This document shows, one piece after another, positions 10,101 to 17,458 of a stretch of DNA of 64,000 nucleotides. Positions within the stretch are counted from its first letter, which is position 1. Every line of letters begins with the position of its first letter. The stretch is from NCBI GenBank assembly GCA_024231855.1, contig JAAEQD010000111.1, forward strand, positions 1-64,000. The letters run 5' to 3'. The translations under genes were made by a program, and so were the position numbers. Below the pieces are notes generated by a model that worked only from the letters and a program-made list of their open reading frames with translations, did not search any database and was not told where the DNA came from. Source of the DNA: Candidatus Zixiibacteriota bacterium. GTDB taxonomy: Bacteria > Zixibacteria > MSB-5A5 > UBA10806 > 4484-95.

Positions 10101-10388
10101 GCCGACACTCCCGATAGTCAGATACCCAAAACAACCGAGCCCGCCGCGGCTGATCTGTCTGAGAGCCAAGAACTTAAACCGGTCGAACCGGGCTTGACCG
10201 ATATTCCTGATCGGCGGGAAACGGAACCCTCTGTTCAAGATAAATCGCCTAAACCCGTTGAGGTTGCTCCTCAAAGTTCCGAGAAAATAGATATCGACGA
10301 TAAAGCTATCAAACAGGAGGGCAAGTCAAGCGTCCTGGATGATATGGCCGAATACGAGAAGAAACTGATGAGGAAGTATAAGAAATAA
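7173..10388 (+). CDS. Membrane-bound RsbW-like kinase / sensor / HAMP / PP2C (SpoIIE) phosphatase / HTH fusion
   Basis: 1071 residues in this order: an RsbW-like HATPase (12-140; N box EEACTNVIRHAY near 49-60, G1 DKGRRFDF, G2 GRKGGLGLYLI); a membrane segment (~160-180); an extracytoplasmic sensor (~183-318); a second membrane segment (~320-341); HAMP (~342-395); and a PP2C/SpoIIE domain (~400-645) with metal-binding aspartates in VGGDYFDF, VADVSGKG and NDDITLVV. Next comes a transposase-like double helix-turn-helix (~650-770), then a charged coiled segment and four Pro/Ser-rich 32-residue repeats. The RsbW and PP2C domains should act in opposite directions on a STAS antagonist, probably the STAS protein two genes downstream. 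Its stop overlaps the ParA start (TAATG). Combining both enzymes with a DNA-binding-like tail is unusual; the substrate is inferred. Confidence 0.85.
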   Translation: MAFKKPKEIFMSFVADESMLADIRSSIDETIADLNLSTKEKNGILLAIEEACTNVIRHAYLFGPGTIRIKIKILPNKVTFSIYDKGRRFDFKGTETPDLDRYVKTGRKGGLGLYLIRKMMDSVDYYARDGENELRMVKSFQPKSQQVFKAKGLSIRLKFAMWASLVVFVIVGAISLYYDHRNSSTIERQYFAEAYSFGHTTALNAADKIVVENVLELAGLAKSAMDGNPNLKYIAITDSNGLVWADVLNPQNILTSYTHPGGVDPMLVGEFQHYQNDESIDIYHLISSIKLNDQPIGAIHLGFYQVELSKQLSASRKSIILFALLGLVVGLGAVYMLSYFFVKPIQKLTEGVLKIGQGNLEEALPVDGTDEFSEIAKAFNEITTKFKQAQDNVVEQELLQKEMQVAQEIQHALLPNRFPEIEGYELAAVYRAAKDVGGDYFDFVWIDENTLGIAVADVSGKGVPGSLVMTMIRTAIRLESRNNYQPNDILAKVNDFVSEDVKKGMFITIFFIILDSKKRQISFASAGHNPMILFRKDTNKCYFLNPKGMPLGMTLPDNISFGGDLQTDKLKLKKDDMLVIYTDGITEAMNNRAEQYGNDRLIDFIKDNAELKPEEFADKLDQDLAQFTGNAAQNDDITLVVVKEQIMADELILEKRKRLLKMVEEEGMPIEKACEEMGVSASTFYKYRRRWRREGDSGLLNKRLRADAGIKQLPYGARKNLLDFIRANPELGAARLQKSMLELGENFSVRNIYDELVAMRLNTKKLRLAYVERVGQLKPEQKEMLEKEILRDAQKELDRTEYAEDLQKNIEKRQVDQITKDTGKVISQLKQLKPATSGDDLFDEIASGLEKLDGGKEIAQMFQTMMSKVGPELKPSESVPADTPDSQIPETTESAVVDQSPSQELEPSDSVSADTPDSQIPETTEPALVDQSPSQELEPSDSVSADAPDSQIPKTTESAVVDQSPNQELEPSDSVPADTPDSQIPKTTEPAAADLSESQELKPVEPGLTDIPDRRETEPSVQDKSPKPVEVAPQSSEKIDIDDKAIKQEGKSSVLDDMAEYEKKLMRKYKK
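9789..10172 (+). repeat. Four 96-bp in-frame tandem repeats
   Basis: Unit boundaries (CTTGAA/CTTAAA) fall at 9789, 9885, 9981, 10077 and 10173, exactly 96 bases apart. Each unit encodes 32 residues rich in Pro, Ser, Asp and Glu (e.g. ADTPDSQIPETTE, VDQSPSQELEPSDSV). Units 2 and 3 are almost identical, so copy number may vary between strains. The repeat probably forms a disordered acidic linker. There are no unique spacers, so it is not a CRISPR array. Confidence 0.9.
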
Positions 10389-11131
10389 TGTATAAAATCG
10401 CGGTAACAGCCTCTAAAGGCGGCACCGGCAAAACCACGACTGCTATTAATTTCGCCCATGCGGCGGCCTTAATGGATATAAAGGTATTGCTGGTTGACTG
10501 TGATTCGCAAGGTTCGGCATCGCTGGCATTCGACTTAAACAGCGTTCAGGGGCTATCAGATTTGTTATTAGCCGGCCAGGTCGATATATATAATATTAGG
10601 CCTAATCTCTATCTTGTCGGGTCGGGACGTAGCGATATCTATATGGTAGAGCGTTACTTAGCCCAGCAGAATGAGTATGAATATCCATTAGCCCGGGCCC
10701 TTGGCAGATTTACCGGTATCGAAATGATAATTTTAGATTGCTCGCCGTCGATAAATATAATAAATTCTAACATCTTAAGCTATGTGGATTCAGTCCTGAT
10801 TCCCGTATCGATGGACTATTTCGCACTGGAGGGAGCTGCACTTACGCTTAAGATTATAAAGGACGCGAACGCGAATAGAGATAATGATATTAATTTGCTC
10901 GGGATATTGCCGACATTTTTCGATGTTAGGACAAGAATCTCGAAGAAGATACTTGAAGATTTGAAGGAGAAATATAGCGACAAAGTCTTTGATACCGCAA
11001 TTAGAGTCAATACGCAAATTAAAGAGTCGCAAATGAATCGAAAGACGATCTTTGAATACGCCCCTTATTCGCACGGGGCATATGATTATTATCGATTTGT
11101 TAAAGAAGCTTTAGACAGGTTGGGCAGGTAG
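10388..11131 (+). CDS. Orphan ParA/MinD-type ATPase
   Basis: 247 residues, about the normal ParA length. There is a deviant Walker A motif (SKGGTGKTT, residues 9-17) with the signature lysine, a Walker A' region (VLLVDCDSQGSAS), and a switch or Walker B segment (IILDCSPS). These ATPases form nucleotide-dependent sandwich dimers that position DNA or protein complexes on the nucleoid or membrane. No ParB gene or evident parS site is nearby, and the gene sits between the kinase/phosphatase fusion (1-base overlap) and the STAS gene (4-base gap). Chromosome segregation is therefore unlikely. A role in placing the signalling or polysaccharide machinery is inference. Confidence 0.88.
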   Translation: MYKIAVTASKGGTGKTTTAINFAHAAALMDIKVLLVDCDSQGSASLAFDLNSVQGLSDLLLAGQVDIYNIRPNLYLVGSGRSDIYMVERYLAQQNEYEYPLARALGRFTGIEMIILDCSPSINIINSNILSYVDSVLIPVSMDYFALEGAALTLKIIKDANANRDNDINLLGILPTFFDVRTRISKKILEDLKEKYSDKVFDTAIRVNTQIKESQMNRKTIFEYAPYSHGAYDYYRFVKEALDRLGR

Positions 11132-11135
11132 AAAA

Positions 11136-11933
11136 ATGAGTGACATAAAAATCTCAGTTGAGACTACTCAGGCTCCAGGGCTGGAAGCTGAGATAACTAT
11201 AATTCGTGTCGATGGAGTAATTGACACGATGACCGCCACAGAATTGGAAAAGGTTACCAATTCTCTTCTCGGACAGAGGCGGTACAATATTATTGTCGAT
11301 CTGGGTGGGGTAGACTATATATCATCCGCCGGTTGGGGGATATTTATCTCCAATATCAGGGAAATCAGACTTAATAATGGAGACATAAAGCTGGCCAGGA
11401 TGATTCCAAATGTCTACGAGATATTTGAATTGTTGGAATTCGACAGTATTCTAAAAGCCTTTGACAACATTGAAAAAGCTAAAAACGATTTCGGCGGAAG
11501 CGAGACTATGGTTCAGCCGAAAATCGAGGTTGCCGAGCCAAAACCCGTACCTGTCGGTGAGAAGGCGATAGATCAGTCTCAAGCCGTCACGCCAATATCA
11601 CGAAAGCCTTTCATGGCTACGGGCGATGTAAAAGATGGCGAAAATACCGAGATCAGGGATGAACCCGATCCGACATCCCAAGTCAATCTTGGACCTCCGA
11701 CCTTATCATCGAGAACTACTGCCGTTGCCGATAAACCTAAAACCCTCGATGAAGCAATTATGGATGTTGTGGGAAAGGACCCTTTTCTCAGTATTGGCGA
11801 AATAAAGAGCGCGATACTGGCAGAGTTTCCTGGTACTGGATTTTTTAAAACCTGGTGGAGTTTAAGAGCATTAGGGCTCAATTCAAAGAAAAAGCGTTTT
11901 TATTTCGCCAGAACCAGAAGGTTCTCCAAGTAG
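11136..11933 (+). CDS. STAS-domain anti-sigma-antagonist-like protein with helix-turn-helix-like C-terminal tail
   Basis: 265 residues. Residues 1-115 form a STAS domain like RsbV/SpoIIAA, with the phospho-acceptor region VDYISSAGWG (Ser 63/64). A low-complexity linker (about 120-200) leads to a basic C-terminal domain (about 203-262) ending in ALGLNSKKKRFYFARTRRF. That tail resembles the second helix-turn-helix segment of the upstream fusion protein (AMRLNTKKLRLAYVER). The likely role is as substrate of the fusion's kinase and phosphatase, with output through the tail or through a partner. The gene follows parA by 4 bases, preceded by a short AGG ribosome-binding site. Confidence 0.85.
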   Translation: MSDIKISVETTQAPGLEAEITIIRVDGVIDTMTATELEKVTNSLLGQRRYNIIVDLGGVDYISSAGWGIFISNIREIRLNNGDIKLARMIPNVYEIFELLEFDSILKAFDNIEKAKNDFGGSETMVQPKIEVAEPKPVPVGEKAIDQSQAVTPISRKPFMATGDVKDGENTEIRDEPDPTSQVNLGPPTLSSRTTAVADKPKTLDEAIMDVVGKDPFLSIGEIKSAILAEFPGTGFFKTWWSLRALGLNSKKKRFYFARTRRFSK

Positions 11934-11959
11934 CGAGGCCCGAACGGGTGGTGAAGTAG

Positions 11960-13768
11960 ATGACTATTGTAAATCTAATATTGTCGGCTATTATTGTTTT
12001 TGCGGGGATCGTTGTCGGATTATTGATTCGTAAAAACAACGCCTATCGACGCAAAGCCCGCGAAGCGACCTCCGATTTGTATAAAATCAAGACAGATTCC
12101 TCACCAATATATAAAGTATTTAATCTTAATAAATCCGTTTTCGGAGCGCTGCATAAAACTCTTCGGAAAAGCCCGGTTTTGGCAGCGGCTGAGCAGTTTA
12201 AAAAGAAATTCGAACTTGGCCGATTCGTGATATTCTGCTCGGATCGCAATACACTACTACCGCTTATGGGGGTAGGATTCAAGCTGAGAATAATAGAAGG
12301 TCTAAAAATAGATTTTATTAAAAAGTTGTTGGCGGAACGCGAATCATCGGGTCAAACAGGAGAAGGTTTGCCGCTTGGAGTAGGCAGTTATGAATCAATT
12401 GCTCAAATAGCGAAACTGCCAAATCAACTCAGGCAGCCTTTCATATACTATTACAAATTTAATAATCAGATAATTCTGTTTGTAGGCGAGGACTCCAAGG
12501 GCGAACTGGCTCATTATTGCACGATTACCGATTTTGATAAAGCTATTTGGCCGTTACTTTATGATATCTGCCGCAGTAATTACAGTATCAAAAAGCACCA
12601 GGAGAAAGCCAGGGCGCTTCAAGTTGATCTCAATCAAGCCAAAAGCGAACTTATGGAAATGAATCGAAATATAAAGCATAAAGCAATCGATGTTCACGCT
12701 TTTTATGATATCTCGAATAAGATGTTCACTATTTATGACGGGCAGAGATTGATTGAATCATTCGTCGAGTCCATTCGCGGCATTCTAAACCCCGCTCGTA
12801 CAATCGTGATGACCAGGCAAGCCGAAAATGGCGCGAATTTCAAAGTAGCCGCTTCGGCCGGAAAAGTTCCGCGCGGTATTAGGGCTATGGAACTTTCCGC
12901 GGAATCAGGTGTTATTAAGTTATTGGCTTCTCAAAAACGAGCGATGATGTTGCCGGTATTAAGTTCCGGTATGCCCGAGAATGATCCGTTCGTGGAGAAA
13001 GCTCTGGCCCACGGTTTTTCCTCCATGGAGAAGCTGATGGTTGGAGGAGATATGTGTGGTATAGTATTGGTAAGCAATAAGCGGGGCGAGAAACCGTATG
13101 ACGATTCGGAAATGGAAATATTTTCTACATTGGCTAATATGGCCTCGCTGGCGCTGGATAATATACATCAATATTCACTTATTGAGAAAATGTCTTACAC
13201 CGATTATGTAACCGAGCTATATAATTACAGATATTTCTATAAACGTCTAAAAGAGGAAATATATAGGGCTAAAAGATTTGACAGAATGCTCGCTTTGGTG
13301 ATATTTGATATCGATAATTTCAAGGCTTTTAATGACACTTACGGTCATCAAGCCGGGGATGAGGTACTTAGAAATCTGTCAAGACTCGTTACTAAGAGCG
13401 TTCGGGCGATCGATATTGTCAGCCGTTATGGCGGCGAAGAATTCTGTATTATCATGCCCGATACGGGTTTTGCCAATTGCCTGATTTTTATAGAAAGGTT
13501 GCGTAAAAAGATCGAGGAGCATAAATTTACCAGTAAATTCGTCGATGAGGGATATAAGATAACCGTATCGATCGGCGGCGCAATATATGCTATCGATGCC
13601 CAGGCTCCCGACCGTCTGATTTATTCCGCCGATATGGCGCTTTTAAAAGCGAAAGGTGATGGTCGTAACCGATCGATAATGTTCAATAGCTTAATGCTTG
13701 AAGATGAGGAATTATTGAAAAGTTCCCAGCAACAATTAACAGATATGGGGATATATGAAGATTTATAA
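11960..13768 (+). CDS. Diguanylate cyclase with membrane anchor, GAF-like and GGDEF domains
   Basis: 602 residues: an N-terminal membrane segment (about 4-24), a region of unknown fold with a coiled coil (~210-235), a GAF-like sensor (~250-400), and a C-terminal GGDEF domain (~410-575). The active-site loop is GGEEF (491-495). An inhibitory RxxD motif (RAID) lies exactly five residues before it, so product inhibition by cyclic di-GMP is expected. The family joins two GTP into cyclic di-GMP. Its 3' end overlaps the Wza-like gene by 14 bases, which ties cyclic di-GMP synthesis to polysaccharide export. No EAL, HD-GYP or PilZ protein is in the window. Confidence 0.9.
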   Translation: MTIVNLILSAIIVFAGIVVGLLIRKNNAYRRKAREATSDLYKIKTDSSPIYKVFNLNKSVFGALHKTLRKSPVLAAAEQFKKKFELGRFVIFCSDRNTLLPLMGVGFKLRIIEGLKIDFIKKLLAERESSGQTGEGLPLGVGSYESIAQIAKLPNQLRQPFIYYYKFNNQIILFVGEDSKGELAHYCTITDFDKAIWPLLYDICRSNYSIKKHQEKARALQVDLNQAKSELMEMNRNIKHKAIDVHAFYDISNKMFTIYDGQRLIESFVESIRGILNPARTIVMTRQAENGANFKVAASAGKVPRGIRAMELSAESGVIKLLASQKRAMMLPVLSSGMPENDPFVEKALAHGFSSMEKLMVGGDMCGIVLVSNKRGEKPYDDSEMEIFSTLANMASLALDNIHQYSLIEKMSYTDYVTELYNYRYFYKRLKEEIYRAKRFDRMLALVIFDIDNFKAFNDTYGHQAGDEVLRNLSRLVTKSVRAIDIVSRYGGEEFCIIMPDTGFANCLIFIERLRKKIEEHKFTSKFVDEGYKITVSIGGAIYAIDAQAPDRLIYSADMALLKAKGDGRNRSIMFNSLMLEDEELLKSSQQQLTDMGIYEDL

Positions 13769-14720
13769 ACTTATACCAATAACCATCCTGATACTGTGCG
13801 CGGCTGCTTTAGCCGATGATGATCAGGCGTATGTAATAGGAGTGGAAGATCTAATAAGTATCGGTTTCTGGCAGGAGCCCGACCTTAACTCCGAAGTCAG
13901 GGTTCGAAATGATGGTATGATTACGCTGCCGGTAATCGGGGATGTCCAGGCCGCGGGGCAGACTGCCAAGCAATTATCCGAATCAATCGTCGAGCAAATG
14001 GCGTTCTACAACCCCGGCATATCCCAATCGACTGTGATAGTCATCGAGTATAATAGTCAGAAAATCGTGCTGTCCGGCGCGGTAAATTTACCGGGACCGT
14101 ATCGCTTTGAGAGAATACCTAATATACTGGATGTTATAAGGCAAGCAGGCGGCGCTTTGCCTGAAGCCGATCTAAGCAGCGTTACTATCCTTCGCCAAAC
14201 CAATGGGACCGTGGATGTGATTGATGTGGATCTTATAGAAAATATTAAAGGTGGCGATTTGGCATCACTACCATCCTTAAAATCGAATGATATGATTAAT
14301 GTGCCGCTATCGCCCTATGGAGTCGCCGCGGAAATCATGGCCGGTCGGACTTTTAAGGGTAAAAACATATATTTCATATATGGCGCGGTGAGTGAACCCG
14401 GAGTAAAGAGTCTCACTGAAGATATTGAATTAATTGACGCTATCGCCGCCGCCGGAGGTTCTATCGACGGGGCCGACCTGAAAAATATTAGGGTTATCAT
14501 GAAGGATGTGCAATATTCATCGGTTTTAAAATTCAATTTTAAAGAATATTCTGAAACCGGCCGTCCGGCCCGATATCAGCTTAAGCCGGAGGATACAATA
14601 TTTATCCCATTCAGACGAGAAAGTACATTCTGGAGCAGATTGCCTGATTTGCTTATTCCGGCGGTCGCCACAACGGTCGTAACGACTATATTAATTAACG
14701 CCCTTAATACCGGTGAATAG
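13755..14720 (+). CDS. Polysaccharide export outer-membrane protein (Wza/KpsD-like)
   Basis: 321 residues. A signal peptide (1-20, ending LADD) is followed by the poly_export domain (about 25-105; YVIGVEDLISIGFWQEPDL) and two SLBB modules (about 108-200 and 215-285). A C-terminal hydrophobic segment (about 298-316) could be the membrane-crossing helix seen in Wza. There is no lipobox cysteine. The protein should form the periplasmic and outer-membrane channel for exopolysaccharide. It overlaps the GGDEF gene by 14 bases and has a GGGGA ribosome-binding site inside that gene. Confidence 0.9.
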   Translation: MKIYKLIPITILILCAAALADDDQAYVIGVEDLISIGFWQEPDLNSEVRVRNDGMITLPVIGDVQAAGQTAKQLSESIVEQMAFYNPGISQSTVIVIEYNSQKIVLSGAVNLPGPYRFERIPNILDVIRQAGGALPEADLSSVTILRQTNGTVDVIDVDLIENIKGGDLASLPSLKSNDMINVPLSPYGVAAEIMAGRTFKGKNIYFIYGAVSEPGVKSLTEDIELIDAIAAAGGSIDGADLKNIRVIMKDVQYSSVLKFNFKEYSETGRPARYQLKPEDTIFIPFRRESTFWSRLPDLLIPAVATTVVTTILINALNTGE

Positions 14721-14743
14721 AGATAGGCTGGAGAAACAGTTTT

Positions 14744-16339
14744 ATGGCAGATAATAACCAGACATCGCAACAAATTAATATCCGCGAATACGCGCAACTT
14801 CTCCTGAAACGGAAATGGTATCTAATAATGCCTACTATAATAGCTCCGTTAGTCGCTATCTTAACAACATTCTTCATGGCTCCCACATTCAAGGCTTCAA
14901 CATCGATTTTAATAAAGGAATCCAATGTGTTGCCGCGTATCGTACAGCAGGAACTTGAGTCGACTCAGCGCGTGAGAAGGCAATCGTCCTCGGAAATACG
15001 CAACGCCTTATCCAGTCAGATTAAATCCACAAAATACATTAGAAGTTTGATTACAAAACTGGATTTTCAGGTAACCGATGAGATCAGGCAGATTGCCCGG
15101 GAGCAGGTAGGGGATATGCCGGATGTTTCGATAGCGGAATTGGCGGAAAATTTACTTATCGCTTCTATTCGAAAAAAGATCGACGTTCAGATATCGGGTT
15201 CCAGTATTGTGATGATCTCGGTGACTTCAGGAACCCCGATTATGGCTCGAAAGATGACGCAAACAATAGCTGAGATATTCCTCGAGGAGAGTCTGGCTCA
15301 GGAACTGGTAGGTATTCAGGGTAGTATATCATTTACCGAAGAACAACTGGCTGTCTATCGGGAGAAACTTTTTAACGCCCAGAATCGCCTCAAGAGTTTC
15401 AGACAGAGTATGATTGAAACATCGGTAGATGAAGACACAACCACAGTCAATTATAATTTGAATTCTATTTTTTCGGCGGTTGAAGCGCTGGATATCGAAA
15501 TCGGCAATGCCGAACAGGAAAAGGATGAATTGAGAATAGCGCTTTTTCCATATCAGATTGATTTTTCAGCAGTCAGCTTGTCATCTAATCTAATCAGAGA
15601 GAAACAGGGATTAATGGGAACCATACCCCGGCTAGCCGAACTCCTTGGCCGATACAGTTGGCGTGATGGCAAAGTTGTGGCTTTGAATCAAGAAGCAAAA
15701 GATATTAGCTTATCTATTAAAAACGGTATTCAGGATTATGTCGATTTAGCCTTTCCATCCCTGCCTGACTATGGGAAAACTGATTTAACCAGATATTTGA
15801 TGCTGGGTATCAATGTCGAATTTATGCAGACCAAGAGTTCGGCAATGGGCAAAAGTATCGGTAAAATAAAATCTCGTTTATCGAAGAATCCGGATGTCGA
15901 AGTCACCCTGGATCGATTACAATCGGAAGTGGATCGTTATCGGGAGTTGTATAATCTGTTTGTCCAGCATTCTCAGTACGCGGCGATCGATCAAAGCGCG
16001 AAGAAAATAGAAGCTGAATCTAAATTTATGATAGTTCAACCGGCCGAATTACCGCTTGAACCGGTAAGTCCGAGTCGGGTTAAAATGCTGGTTTTAGGAG
16101 TTATACTGGGGATTGTCATAGGCGGCAGCGTAATCATGATAATCGTGATGTTGGATGATACTTTCAAGAAGATCGATGAAATAGAAGGCTACCTTGGCTT
16201 GCCGGTATTGGCGACAATTCCGCGCCTGGCAACCCCATATTCTTCCAAAAAAAGAGAAAGAGGTTTGGTCTATATCGGGATGGTAATAAGCGTAATTTTA
16301 ATGGCTGCGATATTGTTTATGAAATTTAAAAATGGTTGA
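14744..16339 (+). CDS. Wzz/GumC-like polysaccharide chain-length determinant (copolymerase)
   Basis: 531 residues. It has a Wzz domain with a first membrane segment (about 26-48), a long periplasmic coiled-coil region (about 60-440), a proline-containing segment before the second membrane helix (PAELPLEPVSPSRVK then ~448-470), and a third hydrophobic helix near 508-527. It lacks a kinase domain, which is supplied by the separate gene at 17455. It resembles the chain-length proteins of XrtA/PEP-CTERM polysaccharide loci. It should control polymer length in the inner membrane. The spacing of 23 and 6 bases to its neighbours supports one operon. Confidence 0.88.
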   Translation: MADNNQTSQQINIREYAQLLLKRKWYLIMPTIIAPLVAILTTFFMAPTFKASTSILIKESNVLPRIVQQELESTQRVRRQSSSEIRNALSSQIKSTKYIRSLITKLDFQVTDEIRQIAREQVGDMPDVSIAELAENLLIASIRKKIDVQISGSSIVMISVTSGTPIMARKMTQTIAEIFLEESLAQELVGIQGSISFTEEQLAVYREKLFNAQNRLKSFRQSMIETSVDEDTTTVNYNLNSIFSAVEALDIEIGNAEQEKDELRIALFPYQIDFSAVSLSSNLIREKQGLMGTIPRLAELLGRYSWRDGKVVALNQEAKDISLSIKNGIQDYVDLAFPSLPDYGKTDLTRYLMLGINVEFMQTKSSAMGKSIGKIKSRLSKNPDVEVTLDRLQSEVDRYRELYNLFVQHSQYAAIDQSAKKIEAESKFMIVQPAELPLEPVSPSRVKMLVLGVILGIVIGGSVIMIIVMLDDTFKKIDEIEGYLGLPVLATIPRLATPYSSKKRERGLVYIGMVISVILMAAILFMKFKNG

Positions 16340-16345
16340 TGATTT

Positions 16346-17458
16346 ATGGATCAATTGACGTTAACAAGTAAACTTCGGGGCATGGGCAAAGAGTTCTTTC
16401 TTCAGTCATCGGGCGATCCCAGTCTGGGCAAGGGCAGTTGCGTTCTTTTCGAGGGTGGCAATCCTGTTGATGTGATCGATTTTAAACTTCCGGAGAATCC
16501 CAAGAAAGCCGCCGGGGTGATCGAAGAATACCACAAAATCAGACTTGATCGATTTAATCGGCTCAGCGGAATATTTGCCGAGCTAACCGATGAGACCGAT
16601 TCCTCGATATTGGAAAAATTGGCAATATCTCTAATCGAGCAGAAATTGTTTGATGAAGCAGCTCAAATCCTTGAAAGAGCCGTCAAGCAGACAGCTCATA
16701 ATTCGCGATTGCTTAACTGTCTTGGCCTTACTTATATGGAAATAGAGGAGTTTGAAAAAGCCCAGAACTTCTTCCTCAAAGTTATCGAATTAAATCCCGA
16801 GTATCCGGATTATCATAATAATCTCGGGAAATCTTTGCTGAAACAGGGCAAATGTTTTCAAGCTTATCAAAGTTTCGAAAAAGCAATACAGCTAAATGTT
16901 TATTTCGCTGAAGCTTATTACAATATGGCGATGGCTGTAATTTTGAACGGAATCAAGAAAGAGGATTATAATCTTGCCCAGAACCTCGAGGATAATGCCA
17001 CTAACTTATTAGCCAAATCAGTAGGTTTTGATCCATCTTTTAAAAACGAACACCTTCAAAAAGGATTGGATGCTCTGGAAAATAAGGATCTTGAAACCGC
17101 TTTCGTCGAGTTAAGTAAGGGCTTTAATGCAACCACTGATGGCAAATTTCCCAAAAAAACCTATAATTTCCATCTTGAATATCTATTCCAAAACGATTTA
17201 TTGGGTGAGAAATCGGTAATCAGGCATATCAACAGGTTGAACAAGGATTTGGAAAATCATCCCAATTATCCTGATTTATATAATGAACTGGGAATGGCCT
17301 ATACGGTTTTGGCCCAGTTTCACAGTGATCGGGCGATTGAAGCATTTCAGAAAGCATTGCAGCTCAATCCCGATTATAAAACGGCCATGAAGAATCTGAA
17401 ATTGACGCAGAATGAAATAAAAGGACTAAAAACTTTGCTAAGGGCTATTTTAAAATGA
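16346..17458 (+). CDS. TPR-repeat protein of the polysaccharide operon
   Basis: 370 residues with no signal peptide, so probably cytoplasmic. After a ~65-residue N-terminal region of unknown type come TPR motifs at about 85-215 (e.g. AQNFFLKVIELNPEYPDYHNN) and again at 290-360 (AIEAFQKALQLNPDYKTAM). TPR proteins often scaffold envelope complexes; here the partner may be the copolymerase or the tyrosine kinase that it overlaps (ATGA, 17455-17458). No specific function can be read from the sequence. Confidence 0.82.
   Translation: MDQLTLTSKLRGMGKEFFLQSSGDPSLGKGSCVLFEGGNPVDVIDFKLPENPKKAAGVIEEYHKIRLDRFNRLSGIFAELTDETDSSILEKLAISLIEQKLFDEAAQILERAVKQTAHNSRLLNCLGLTYMEIEEFEKAQNFFLKVIELNPEYPDYHNNLGKSLLKQGKCFQAYQSFEKAIQLNVYFAEAYYNMAMAVILNGIKKEDYNLAQNLEDNATNLLAKSVGFDPSFKNEHLQKGLDALENKDLETAFVELSKGFNATTDGKFPKKTYNFHLEYLFQNDLLGEKSVIRHINRLNKDLENHPNYPDLYNELGMAYTVLAQFHSDRAIEAFQKALQLNPDYKTAMKNLKLTQNEIKGLKTLLRAILK

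Noticed and set aside
9789..10172. Possible CRISPR array
   Set aside because: The repeats are contiguous 96-bp units inside a coding frame with no unique spacers and no cas genes nearby.
9771..10274. Long open frames on both strands across the 96-bp repeats
   Set aside because: They are shadows: the 96-base period (a multiple of three) keeps every frame open. The forward frame of the 1071-residue gene is continuous with clear domains.
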